NCBI GenBank assembly: GCA_035048485.1
Contig: CM068581.1
Span: forward strand, 3,010,430-3,074,429
Source of the DNA: Pteria penguin
Taxonomy: Eukaryota; Mollusca; Bivalvia; Pterioida; Pteriidae
Direction of reading: 5' to 3'
Length of the DNA stretch: 64,000 bases
Of this stretch, positions 49,441 to 62,559 are shown piece after piece. The position numbers and the translations under genes were made by a program. Each line of letters opens with the position of its first letter. Position 1 is the first letter of the stretch. The notes beneath the pieces are model-generated. The model had not been told where the DNA came from and searched no databases. It saw only the letters and a program-made list of their open reading frames with translations.

Positions 49441-51280
49441 GAGGTTGCAAAAAAAGGGGTTGCTTATTTAGTACAGCTAGGGTTCGGTAAGTGGCATGGA
49501 GTGGATAACCCATTCATTAAGACTAGGACGAACGTGTATATAATGATACGACCTTAAAGTAAATCTGCAGTATACTCTGGGTAATAAACTATACGTGTTT
49601 ATGTCGGACGAAAATAACAAAAACAACTACATAAACATATATTTATAGGTTGGGAGATGAAGCGTGTCACAGAAATAAATTGAGTAGAGCGTTATACTTT
49701 ATGCTGTTATTCTCCCGCCCTGATAAATTAGGTCCTTTTCGAATAACTCGTTATTCAATCAAAATAAGTTTTTATAGTACACTGTGATTTTCTCGCATAT
49801 TAAGCAGATGTGAAAAATGCACATACAATTTCTCTAATGAGACACATCGATTCTAGACAAGTCATTATTTATGATAAAATATAGAGGATACAGAGGAGGG
49901 TTACCGGGGGTCTGGACCCCTGACATCCGAAAAGTTTACCAAAAAAGGTAATATTAGGGCATTTTGGGGGTTGGAAACCCCCCACCCCCCTCGTCTAAGA
50001 GAAAAATTTACCTTTTTTGGTTGGACCCCATCTGACAAAAATTTCTGGATCCGCGCATGAAATCAATCACGTATTGAGTGGGATTAATCATGACTGAGAA
50101 GACAGTCATAGCATACGTATAGCTTTAGATACATATCAAATGTACAATTTAATGCTATATTTCACAACGAATATATCATATATAAAATTTAGTTATATAT
50201 ACATACACAAACACACACACAAACACAACGATACAATACAGATCCAGCTAGAGTTTTGTTAGACTACATACAGGTCTACTTTATAACTATTTACAGACTC
50301 TGTTTATGATAATACTACATCATTTGTTTTCTTTTGTTTTACAGTAAACATAAATGTACCATGTTGTTTTATTTACCAATGTCATTCAAGGTTACAAATA
50401 TATAAACATAAACAACATTTTTGAGGCTTTGTGGTGGAAACTTCAAAACCCACAAACATTCACATTCTTAAACTGATAAAAACGAAATAAACAATATTTT
50501 TATTGTGCTGCTTTTTTATTTTCGACGCAAAATTTATGTTTTACATAATTATTGTACAAGCTTGTGTATTGCACAGAATGCTTTTGAACCTGATACACAG
50601 TGTTGCTAGATATATATTATTTCAATTCTACCACACAATGTTCTAGGCTGTTTTTACCACACAAATTTATTTTGATGTCATAACATTGCAAGATAAGATA
50701 GATAATAAACGTTGAATGAATCACGTGTATTAATAGCCCTTGTTTGAAGCTGGATTAACCTTTGATGTTAACGAATATTCGATAAATAAAGCTATCTTTC
50801 AAGAGTGATTTATATTTCCAGTCACAATTTTGTATATTTGACCAAGTTTCAATCATACGTTTGTAGTCAAATTCATGGTGATTTACCAGTTTACGCAGTC
50901 GTGAGATCCGTACAGTAGGCTCCGTTGGTTTATGACATTAAAGAGAGAGAGAGAAAAAAAGGAAAGGAAAGGAAAAACAAAAAGGAAAAATAAAACAAAA
51001 TACTACAGTTTCATATAAATTCATGATATATCTTTAACTTACTTTCTCATTTTTGGAAAATTATATAAATTATCAATAATCATTTCTCTAATACTTGCTC
51101 CGCGATTTCAAAGATGGAAATAAGTACGGTTTATCATAGTATATATAAGGGTCAACGACTTGCTGGTTGTTTTTGTCTTATGGTCACACTTCAGCACAAC
51201 GATTTATCAACGTTGTAAAATACTGATTTAGCTAATATCTTATTTGTAAGGAAACAGATGTTTTCTCTCCTACTTTACAC
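49440..51280. other. 1.8-kb spacer with one short inverted-repeat element
   Basis: Apart from the element at about 49908-50050 nothing was recognised: AT-rich, short CA-rich (50205-50230) and GA-rich (50943-50975) patches, no credible exon. Confidence 0.4.
49908..50050. mobile_element. Inverted-repeat element with CTGGATCCGCGCATG end (possible MITE)
   Basis: ccaaaaaaggtaa (49939-49951) and ttaccttttttgg (50008-50020) are perfect 13-bp inverted repeats. ggggtctggacccctgacat and ggaccccatctgac frame them, and aatttctggatccgcgcatg follows. No target-site duplication was fixed. Confidence 0.5.
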
Positions 51281-52580
51281 AGTGGACTGCTCCTATCTGC
51301 TATGCAGGAGTTGTGTACTGTATTACGTGGAAGCAGTCTAATATGCTGTGTATGAGATGATCTACAAAGCATAGTGGACTGCTCCTAAGTTACACAGTTC
51401 ACAGCTCCCACACAGTATAGTGGACTGCTCCTACGTAACACAGTACACAGCTCCTACACAGCATGCTAGACTGCTCCTACGTGACACAGTACACAGCACC
51501 TACACAGCATAGTGGACTGCTCCTAAGTGACACAGTACACAGCTCCTACACAGCATACTAGACTGCTCCTACGTAACACAGTACACAGCTCCTACAAAGC
51601 ATAGTGGACTGCTCCTAAGTGACACAGTACACAGCTCCTACACAGCATACTAGACTGCTCCTACGTAACACAGTACACAGCTCCTACACAGCATGCTAGA
51701 CTGCTCCTACGTGACACAGTACACAGCTCCTACACAGCATACTAGACTGCTCCTACGTGACACAGTACTCAGCTCCTACACAGCATAGTGGACTGCTCCT
51801 ACGTGACAAAGTACACAGCTCCCACACATCATAGTGGACTGCTCCTACGTAACACAGTACACAGCTCCTACACAGTATGCTAGACTGCTCCTACGTGACA
51901 CAGTACACAGCTCCTACACAGTATGCTAGACTGCTCCTACGTGACACAGTGCACAGCTCCCACACAGCATAGTCGACTGCTCCTACGTGACAAAGTACAC
52001 AGCTCCCACACATCATAGTGGACTGCTCCTACGTGACACAGTACACAGCTCCTACACAGCATGCTAGACTGCTCCTACGCGACACAGTACACAGCATGCT
52101 AGACTGCTCCTAAGTGACACAGTACACAGCTCCTACACAGCATGCTGAACTGCTCCTAAGTGACACAGTACACAGCTTCTACACAGCATAGTGGACTGCT
52201 CCTAAGTGACACAGTACACAGCTCCTACACACCATGCTAGACTGCTCCTAAGTGACACAGTACACAGCTCCTACACACCATGCTAGACTGCTCCTAAGTG
52301 ACACAGTACACAGCTTCTACACAGCATAGTGGACTGCTCCTAAGTGACACAATACACAGCTCCTACACAGCATGCTAGACTGCTTCTAAGTGACACAGTA
52401 CACAGCTTCTACACAGCATAGTGGCTTGCTCTACGTTACATAGTACACAGTCCTCATACACAGCATGCTAGACTGCTGCTACGTGACACATTACACATCT
52501 CCATCACAGCATCGTGGACTGCTCCTACGTTACACAGTACACAGTCCGTACACAGCATAGTACGCTGCTCTACGTTGCAT
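51280..52580. repeat. 46-bp tandem array (superfamily Q, form 1), about 28 units
   Basis: The unit starts gctcctacgtgacacagtac and continues acagctcctacacagcatagtggact. It passes gradually into the 45-bp form to its right. Confidence 0.96.
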
Positions 52581-55500
52581 AGTACACAGTCCCCACACAG
52601 TTTAGTACGCTACTCTAGGCTACATAGTACACAGTCCCTACACAGTATAGTACGCTGCTCTACGTTACACAGTACACAGTCTCTACATAGTATAGAACGC
52701 TGCTCTACGTTACAAAGTACACAGTCCCTACACAGTATAGTACGCTTTCCGTTAAATAGTACACAGTCCCTACATAGTATAGTTCGCTGATCTACGTTAC
52801 ACAGTAAACAGTCCCTATACAGTATAGTATGCTGCTCTGCGGTACACAGTACCTACACAGTATAGTACGCTGCTTTACGTTACACAGTACACGCTCCCTA
52901 CACAGTATAGTACGCTGCTTTACGTTACATAGTACACAGTCCCTACACAGTATAGTTCGCTGCTCTACGTTACACAGTACACAGTTCCTACATAGTACGC
53001 TGCTCTACGTTACACAGTACACAGTCCCTACACAGTATAGTACGCTGCTTTACGTTACACAGTACACAGTTCCTACATAGCACGCTGCTCTACGTTACAC
53101 AGTACACAGTCCCTACACAGTATAGTATGCTGCTCTGTGGTACACAGTCCCTACACACTATAATACGCTGCTCTACGTTACATAGTACTCAATCCCTACA
53201 CAGTATAGTACGCTGCTCTACGTTACACAGTACTCAATCCCTACACAGTATAATACACTGCTTTACGTTACATAGCACACAGTCCCTACACAGTATAGTA
53301 CGCTGCTCTACGTTACATAGTACACAGTCCCTACATAGTACGCTGCTCTACGTTACACAGTACACAGTCCCTACACAGTATAGTACGCTGCTCTACGTTA
53401 CACAGTACACAGTCCCTACACAGTATAGTACGCTGCTCTGCGTTACACAGTACTCAATCCGTACACAGTATAGTACGCTGTTCTACGTTACACAGTGCAC
53501 AGTCCTTACACAGTATAATACGCTACTCTGTGGTACACAGTCCCCACTTAGTATAGTACGCTGCTCTACGTTACATAGTACACAGTCCCTACATAGTATA
53601 GTCCGCTGCTCTACGTTACACAGTACACAGTCCCTACACAGTATAGTACGCTGCTTTACGTTACAAAGTACGCAGTCCCTACACAGTACAGTGCGCTGCT
53701 TTACGTTACACAGTACACAGTATAGTACGCTGCTCTACGTTACACAGTACACAGTCCCTACACAGTATAATACGTTGCTCTACGTTACACAGTACTTAAT
53801 CCCTACACAGTATAGTACGCTGCTTTACGTTACACAGTACTTAATCCCTACACAGTTTAGTACGCTGCTCTACGTTACACAGTACTTAATCCCTACACAG
53901 TATAGTACGCAGCTCTACGTTACACAGTACACAGTCCCTACACAGTATAGTACGCTGCTTTACGTTACACAGTACACAGTCCCTACATACTATAGTTCCC
54001 TGCTCTACGTTACACAGTACACAGTCCCTACACAGTATAGTACGCTGCTCTACGTCACACAGTACACAGTCCCTACACAGTATAGTACGCTGCTCTACGT
54101 TACATAGTACACAGTCCCTACACAGTATAGTACGCTGCTCTACGTCACACAGCACAGAGTCCCTACATAGTATAGTTCGCTGCTCTACGTTACATAGTAC
54201 ACAGTCCCTACACAGTATATTACGCTGCTCTGTGGTACAGAGTCCCTACACAGTATAGTACGCTGCTCTACGTCACACAGTACTCAATCCCTACACAGTA
54301 TAGTACGCTGCTCTACGTTACACAGTACACAGTCCTTACACAGTATAGTACGCTGCTCTACGTTACATAGTACACAGTCCCTACACAATATATTACGCTG
54401 CTCTGTGGTACACAGTCCCTACACAGTATAATACGCTGCTCTGTGGTACAGAGTCCCTACACAGTATAGTACGCTGCTCTACGTCACACAGTACTCAATC
54501 CCTACACAGTATAGTACGCTGCTCTACGTCACACAGTACACAGTCCTTACACAGTATAGTACGCTGCTCTACGTTACATAGTACACAGTCCCTACATAGT
54601 ACGCTCCTCTACGTTACACAGTACACAGTCACTACACAGTATAGTACGCTGCTCTACGTTACACAGTACACAGTCCCTACACAGTATAGTACGCTGCTCT
54701 GCGTTACACAGTACTCAATCCGTACACAGTATAGTACACTGTTCTACGTTACACAGTGCACAGTCCTTACACAGTATAATACGCTGCTCTGTGGTACACA
54801 GTCCCTACTTAGTATAGTACGCTGCTCTACGTTACATAGTACACAGTCCCTACATAGTATAGTCCACTGCTCTACGTTACACAGTACACAGTCCCTACAC
54901 AGTATAGTACGCTGCTTTACGTTACAAAGTACGCAGTCCCTACACAGTACAGTGCGCTGCTTTACGTTACACAGTACACAGTATAGTACGCTGCTCTACG
55001 TTACACAGTACACAGTCCCTACACAGTATAATACGTTGCTCTACGTTACACAGTACTTAATCCCTACACAGTATAGTACGCTGCTTTACGTTACACAGTA
55101 CTTAATCCCTACACAGTTTAGTACGCTGCTCTACGTTACACAGTACTTAATCCCTACACAGTATAGTACGCAGCTCTACGTTACACAGTACACAGTCCCT
55201 ACACAGTATAGTACGCTGCTTTACGTTACACAGTACACAGTCCCTACATACTATAGTTCCCTGCTCTACGTTACACAGTACACAGTCCCTACACAGTATA
55301 GTACGCTGCTCTACGTCACACAGTACACAGTCCCTACACAGTATAGTACGCTGCTCTACGTTACATAGTACACAGTCCCTACACAGTATAGTACGCTGCT
55401 CTACGTCACACAGCACAGAGTCCCTACATAGTATAGTTCGCTGCTCTACGTTACATAGTCCACAGTCCCTACACAGTATATTACGCTGCTCTGTGGTACA

Positions 55501-58500
55501 GAGTCCCTACACAGTATATGACGCTGCTCTACGTCACACAGTACTCAATCCCTACACAGTATAGTACGCTGCTCTACGTTACACAGTACACAGTCCTTAC
55601 ACAGTATAGTACGCTGCTCTACGTTACATAGTACACAGTCCCTACACAATATATTACGCTGCTCTGTGGTACACAGTCCCTACACAGTATAATACGCTGC
55701 TCTGTGGTACAGAGTCCCTACACAGTATAGTACGCTGCTCTACGTCACACAGTACTCAATCCCTACACAGTATAGTACGCTGCTCTACGTCACACAGTAC
55801 ACAGTCCTTACACAGTATAGTACGCTGCTCTACGTTACATAGTACACAGTCCCTACACAGTATAGTACGCTGCTCAGTGTTACACAGTACAAGTCCCTAC
55901 ACAGTATAGATCGCTGCTCTACGTTACATAGTACACTGTCCCTACATAGTATAGTTTGCTGCTCTACGTTACACAGTACACAGTCCCTACACAGTATAAT
56001 GCGCTGCTCTGTGGTACACAGTCCCTACACAGTATAGTACGCTGTTCTACGTTACACGGTACACAGTCCTTACACAGTATGTACGCTGCTCTACGTTACA
56101 AAGCACACAGTCCCTACACAGTATAATGCGCTGCTCTGTGGTACACAGTCCCTACACAGTATAGTACGCTGTTCTACGTTACACGGTACACAGTCCTTAC
56201 ACAGTATTGTACGCTGCTCTACGTTACAAAGCACACAGTCCCTACACAGTATAATGCGCTGCTCTGTGGTACACAGTCCCTACACAGTATAGTACGCTGT
56301 TCTACGTTACACAGTACACAGTCCCTACACAGTATAGTATGCTGCTCTGTGGTACACAGTCCCTACACAGTATAATACACTGCTCTACGTTACAAAGCAC
56401 ACAGTCCCTACACAGTATAGTACGCTGCTTTACGTTACATAGTACACAGTTCCTACACAATACAGTACGCTGCTTTACGTTACACAGTACATAATATAGT
56501 GCTCTGCTCTGCGTTACACAGTACTCAATCCGTACACAGTATAGTACGCTGTTCTACGTTACACAGTGCACAGTCACTACTTAGTATAGTACGCTGCTTT
56601 CCGTCACACAGTACACAGTCCCTACTTAGCATAGTACGCTGCTCTACGTTACATAGTACACAGTCCCTACACAGTATAATACGCTGCTCTACGTCACACA
56701 GCACACAGTCCCTACACAGTATAGTACGCTGCTCTACGTTACATAGTACACAGTCCCTTCACAGTATAGTACGCTGCTCTACGTTACATAGTACACAGTC
56801 CCTACACAGTATAATACGCTGCTCTACGTTACACAGTACACAGTCCCTACACAGTATAGTACGCTGCTCTACGTTACATAGTACACAGTCCCTACACAGT
56901 ATAGTACGCTGCTCTGTGTTATACAGTACAAGTCCCTACACAGTATAGTACGCTGCTCTACGTTACACAGTACACAGTCCCTACACAGTATAGTACGCAG
57001 CTCTACGTCACACAGTACACAGTCCCTACACATTATAGTACGCTGCTTTCCGTTACACAGTACACAGTCCCTACATACTATAGTTCGCTGCTCTACGTTA
57101 CACAGTACACAGTCCCTACACAGTATAGTACGCTGCTCTACGTCACACAGTACACAGTCCCTACACAGTATAGTACGCTGCTCTGCGTTACACAGTACTC
57201 AATCCGTACACAGTATAGTACGCTGTTCTACGTTACACAGTGCACAGTCCTTACACAGTATAATACGCTGCTCTGTGGTACACAGTCCCTACTTAGTATA
57301 GTACGCTGCTCTACGTTACATAGTACACAGTCCCTACACAGTATAGTTCGCTGCTCTACGTTACATAGTACATAGTCCCTACATAGTATAGTACGCTGCT
57401 CTACGTTACACAGTACTCAATCCCTACACAGTATAGTACGCTGCTCTACGTCACACAGTACACAGTCCCTACACAGTATAGTTCGCTGCTCTACGTTACA
57501 TAGTACACAGTCCCTACAAAGTATATTACGCTGCTCTGTGGTACACAGTCCCTACACAGTATAATACGCTGCTCTACGTTACACAGTACTCAATCCCTAC
57601 ACAGTATAGTACGCTGCTCTACGTCACACAGTACACAGTCCTTACACAGTATAGTACGCTGCTCTACGTTATATAGTACACAGTCCCTACACAGTATAGT
57701 TCGCTGCTCTACGTTACATAGTACACTGTCCCTACATAGTATAGTTCGCTGCTCTACGTTACACAGTAAGTCCCTACATAGTATAATGCGCTGCTCTGTG
57801 GTACACAGTCCCTACACAGTATAGTACGCTGTTCTACGTTACACGGTACACAGTCTTTACACAGTATTGTACGCTGCTCTACGTTACAAAGCACACAGTC
57901 CCTACACAGTATAATGCGCTGCTCTGTGGTACACAGTCCCTACACAGTATAGTACGCTGTTCTACGTTACACAGTACACAGTCCTTACACAGTATTGTAC
58001 GCTGCTCTACGTTACACAGTACACAGTCCCTACACAGTATAATACACTGCTCTACGTTACAAAGCACACAGTCCCTACACAGTATAGTACGCTGCTTTAC
58101 GTTACATAGTACACAGTTCCTACACAATACAGTACGCTGCTTTACGTTACACAGTACATAATATAGTGCTCTGCTCTGCGTTACACAGTACTCAATCCGT
58201 ACACAGTATAGTACGCTGTTCTACGTTACATAGTAAACAGTCCCTACACAGGAAGAGGCAGGCGTGATGTAGTGGTTAAGCGCTTGGCTTGCGGCGCCGA
58301 CGATCCGGGTTCGATTCCCGGGTTGCGCCACTATGTTTAAGAGGTTGGTAGCCTCCTGCTTCCATGTTGCGATATAACTGAAATATTGTTGAAAGCGACG
58401 TAAAACACTAATCAACCAACCAACCAACCTACACAGTATAGTACGCTGCTCTACTTTACACAGTACAATTCCTTACATAGTATAGTACGCTGCTTTGCGT

Positions 58501-58590
58501 TACACAGTACACAGTCCCTACACAGTATAGTACGCTGCTCTACGTTACACAGTACACAATCCCTACACAGTTTAGTAGACTGCCCCTATA
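52580..58590. repeat. 45-bp tandem array (superfamily Q, form 2), about 130 units
   Basis: The unit starts gctgctctacgttacacagt and continues acacagtccctacacagtatagtac. 15-codon periodic frames on both strands (RCSTLHSTQSLHSIV; RDCVLCNVEQRTILC) are by-products. A block of 1261 bp (28 units plus 1 bp) is duplicated in tandem: about 53281-54541 and 54542-55802, for example the rare word cagtacagtgcgctgctt at 53683 and 54944. Further short recurrences (ctctgtggtacacagtccc) occur to the right. A SINE interrupts it at 58252. Confidence 0.97.
58252..58427 (+). mobile_element. tRNA-derived SINE, family A, full length, with target-site duplication
   Basis: 176 bp: head gaagaggcaggcgtgatg; A-box tgatgtagtggttaagcg; B-box gggttcgattcccggg; body with gaggttggtagcctcctgc, atgttgcgatataactg and gaaagcgacgtaaaacac; tail (AACC)n. 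cctacacag flanks it on both sides (58243-58251 and 58428-58436). Removing the element plus one copy restores the 45-bp unit exactly. The intact promoter boxes and clean duplication indicate recent insertion. It is not a tRNA gene: the acceptor stem does not pair well. Confidence 0.92.
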
Positions 58591-59230
58591 TTACACAGTA
58601 CACAGTGCCCACGCAGTATAGTAAACTGCTCCTATATTACACAGTACACAGTCCCTACACAGTATAGCAGACTGCCCCTACGTTACATAGTACACAGTGC
58701 CCATGCAGTATAGCAGACTGCCCCAATGTTACACAGTACACAGTCCCTACACAGTATAGTAGACTGCCCCTATGTTACACAGTACACAGTCCCTACACAG
58801 TATAGTAGACTGCCCTTACATTACACAGTACACAGTCCCTACACAGTATAGTAGACTGCCCCTACTTTACACAGTACACAGTCCCTACACAGTATAGCAG
58901 ACTGCCCCTACATTACACAGTACACAATCCCTACACAGTATAGCAGACTGCCCCTACATTACACACTACACAGCCCCTACACAGTATAGCAGGCTGCCCC
59001 TATGTTACACAGTATACAGTCCCTACACAGTATAGCAGACTGCCCCTACATTACACAGTACGCAAACCAACACAGCGTAGCAAACTGCTCCTACATTACA
59101 CAGTACACAGTCCCTACACAGTATAGCAGACTGCCCCTACCTGTACGTTACACAGTACCCAAACCAACACAGCGTAGCAAACTGCTCCTACGTGATATAG
59201 TACATTACTCGAACACAGCGTAGTACGCTG
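58590..59230. repeat. 46-bp tandem array (superfamily Q, form 3), about 14 units
   Basis: The unit starts gcagactgcccctacattac and continues acagtacacagtccctacacagtata. It is continuous with form 2. Confidence 0.94.
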
Positions 59231-59865
59231 CTCCTACGTGACACAATACAGTGTGCTTCTGTTTGATAAAGTAAACTTCTCTTATCTAACATGATCTTAC
59301 GTGACATAGCACAGTGTTCTTTGTGACATAGTAGACTGATCTTATCTAACATAGTAGACTGTTTTACGTGACTTAGTACAGTGTTTCTATGTGGCATAGT
59401 GGAATGCTCCTATATAATATAGTAGACTGATCTTACGTGACATAGTACAGTGTTCTTTGTGACATAGTAGACTGATCTTATCTAACATAGTAGACTGTTT
59501 TACGTGACTTAGTACAGTGTTTCTATGTGGCATAGTGGAATGCTCCTATACAATATAGTAGACTGATCTTACGTGACATAGTACAGTGTTCTTTGTGACA
59601 TAGTAGACTGATCTTATCTAAGATAGTAGACTGTTTTACGTGACTTCGTACAGTGTTTCTATGTGGTGTAGGGAAATGCTCCTAAATAGCGCAGAAGACT
59701 GTTCTTACGTGACATAGTACAGTGTTCTAATGCGACATAGCACACTGTTCTAATGCGACATAGCACACTGTTCCATGTGACATAGCACACTGTTCCATGT
59801 GACATAGCACACTGTTCTAATGCGACATAGCACACTGTTCCATGTGACATAGTTTAGACACCGGA
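59230..59865. repeat. 136-bp higher-order units (superfamily Q, form 4)
   Basis: Units containing cttatctaacatagtagac recur at 59341, 59477 and 59613, exactly 136 bp apart, each made of three diverged sub-units ending in tag. The right edge (59700-59850) changes to short gacatagcacactgttc units of about 24 bp. Confidence 0.9.
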
Positions 59866-59924
59866 AATCACTGTTTAGCCATCATACCATTTAAATGCAA
59901 TAAAGCAACAAGGTAAGGTAATTA

Positions 59925-60025
59925 AACAGATGGAAACTATGGAAAATCAGACAATGGAAAATCAGACAATAGAAAAACAGACAATTGAAAATCACACAAT
60001 GGAAAAACAGACAATGGAAACACCT
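59925..60025. repeat. 15-bp tandem repeat, about 6 units
   Basis: acaatggaaaatcag and close variants. The frame METMENQTMENQ is a by-product. Confidence 0.88.
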
Positions 60026-60299
60026 AAGATTTTAGTAAATGGAAATAAACAAGATCACCGATTGAATACTGAGCATAACTCTGTGAGAGTTGCGTTTCTT
60101 ACGCAAGGTATAATGTCTACAGTATCTGCTATATTCTACAATTAAAGGGCTTCAGGGGCTTTTGTAGCAATTACATGAACAAGAGAATTTGGAATGGACG
60201 AGGGAGTACAAAATGAATAAGATTTTACTGTATCACAAGATTTAACCCACCTCAGAACCATTTAATGATGGGGTCCATCCCACAAAAGGCAATAGAGGG

Positions 60300-60690
60300 A
60301 GTAAGAGATCTGAATCAACCACATGAGAGAATCCACCTCAGGAAATCACGTGACAGAATCAACCTCAGGAAACCACATGATAGAATCCACCTCAGAAACC
60401 ACGTGGTAGAATCCACCTCAGAAATTACGTGATAGAATGCACATGTGTACCTCAAGAAACCACATGACAGAACCCATCCCACCCCCCCCCCCCACCCCCT
60501 CAAAACCACCCCAAAATAATAACAAAATAAAGAAAAAAAAAGAATAGAAAGAAAAAGTACAAAAGAGCACATACATGATAAAATTCACCCATGAAACCAT
60601 TTGCAAGAGTCCATCCCATAAAACCACACGATACAGTCCATCCAATGACCATGGAAATCACAAGACCATTAGACTCCATCCCTGGAAAGC
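60300..60690. repeat. About 27-bp degenerate repeat and C run
   Basis: Units near aggaaaccacatgatagaatc plus cacctc at 60307-60480, a C run at about 60480-60498, then diverged units (catcccataaaaccacacg) leading into the 70-bp array. Shared words (gaatccacc, ggaaa, ccaca) suggest a common origin with it. Confidence 0.8.
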
Positions 60691-62545
60691 ATGGAATCCA
60701 CCCAAGGAAAGGCCATAAGAGAGGTATGAGATCTAAGTCTACCAGATTGTGGAGACCACATGATGATGTACCCCAGGAAAGGCCATGAGAGAGGTATGAG
60801 ATCTAAGTCTACCACATGGTGGAGACCACATGATGATGTACCACAGGAAAGGCCATAAGAGAGGTATGAGATCCAAGTCTACCACATTGTGGAGACCACA
60901 TGATGATGTACCCCAAGAAAGGCCATGAGAGAGGTATAAGATCTATATCTACCACATGGTGGAGACCACATGATGATGTACCCCAGGAAAGGCCATGAGA
61001 GAGGTATGAGATCTAAGTCTACCACATTGTGGAGACCACATGATGATGTACCCCAGGAAAGGCCATGAGAGAGGTATGAGACCTAAGTCTACCACATGGT
61101 GGAGACCACATGATGATGTACCCCAGGAAAGGCCATAAGAGAGGTATGAGATCGAGGTCTACCACATGGTGTAGACCTCATGATGATGTACCCCTGGAAA
61201 GGCCATAAGAGAGGTATAAGATCTACGTCTACCACATGGTGGAGACCACATGATGATGTACCCCAGGAAAGGCCATGAGAGAGGTATGAGATCTACGTCT
61301 ACCACATGGTGGAGACCACATGATGATGTACCCCAGGAAAGGCCATAAGAGAGGTATAAGATCTACGTCTACCACATGGTGGAGACCACATGATGATGTA
61401 CCCCAGGAAAGGCCATGAGAGAGGTATGAGAACTAAGACTACCACATGGTGGAGACCACATGATGATGTACCCCAGGAAAGACCATAAGAGAGGTATGAC
61501 ATCTAAGTCTACCACATGGTGGAGACCACATGATGATGTACCCCAGGAAAGGCCATAAGAGAGGTATGAGATCTAAGACTACCACATGGTGGAGACCACA
61601 TGATGATGTACCCCAGGAAAGACCATAAGAGAGGTATGACATCTAAGTCTACCACATTGTGGAGACCACATGATGATGTACCCCAGGAAAGGCCATAAGA
61701 GAGGTATGAGATATAAGACTACCACATGGTGGAGACCACATGATGATGTACCCCCAGGAAAGGCCGTAAGAGAGGTATGAGATCTAAGTCTACCACATGG
61801 TGGAGACCACATGATGATGTACCCCAGGAAAGACCATAAGAGAGGTATGAAATCTAAGTCTACCACATGGTGGAGACCACATGATGATGTACCACAGGAA
61901 AGGCCATAAGAGAGGTATGAAATCTAAGTCTACCACATGGTGGAGACCACATGATGATGTACCACAGGAAAGGCCATAAGAGAGGTATGAGATCTAAGTC
62001 TACCACATGGTGGAGACCACTTGATGATGTACCACAGGAAAGGCCATAAGAGAGGTATGAGATCTACGTCTACCACATGGTGGAGACCACATGATGATGT
62101 ACCACAGGAAAGGCCATAAGAGAGGTATGAAATCTAAGTCTACCACATGGTGGAGACCACATGATGATGTACCACAGGAAAGGCCATAAGAGAGGTATGA
62201 GATCTAAGACTACCACATGGTGGAGACCACATGATGATGTACCACAGGAAAGGCCATGAGAGAGGTATGAGATCTAAGTCTACCACATTGTGGAGACCAC
62301 TTGATGATGTACCACAGGAAAGGCCATAAGAGAGGTATAAGATCTAAGTCTACCACATGGTGGAGACCACATGATGATGTACCCCAGGAAAGGCCATAAG
62401 AGAGGTATGAGATCTAAGTCTACCACATGGTGGAGACCACATGATGATGTACCCCAGGAAAGGCCATAAGAGAGGTATGAAATCTAAGTCTACCACATTG
62501 TGGAGACCACTTGATGATGTACCCCAGGAAAGGCCATGAGAAAGT
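60690..62545. repeat. 70-bp tandem array, about 26 units
   Basis: The unit starts ccataagagaggtatgagat, continues ctaagtctaccacatggtgg and ends agaccacatgatgatgtacc plus ccaggaaagg. It is homogeneous, with few substitutions (ataag/atgag, aagtct/acgtct, ccca/cacag) and a single 1-bp insertion near 61752. Periodic minus frames (SYGLSWGTSSCGLHHVV) are by-products. Confidence 0.97.
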
Positions 62546-62559
62546 AATGAGAACATATA

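Noticed and set aside
52575..58127. Long frames RCSTLHSTQSLHS and RDCVLCNVEQRTILC as Cys-rich peptides
   Set aside because: 45-bp repeat read in frame on either strand; identical copies result from block duplication, not gene duplication.
58262..58330. A tRNA gene
   Set aside because: A and B boxes are present but the acceptor arms do not pair properly, and the sequence continues into a SINE body and tail with a target-site duplication.
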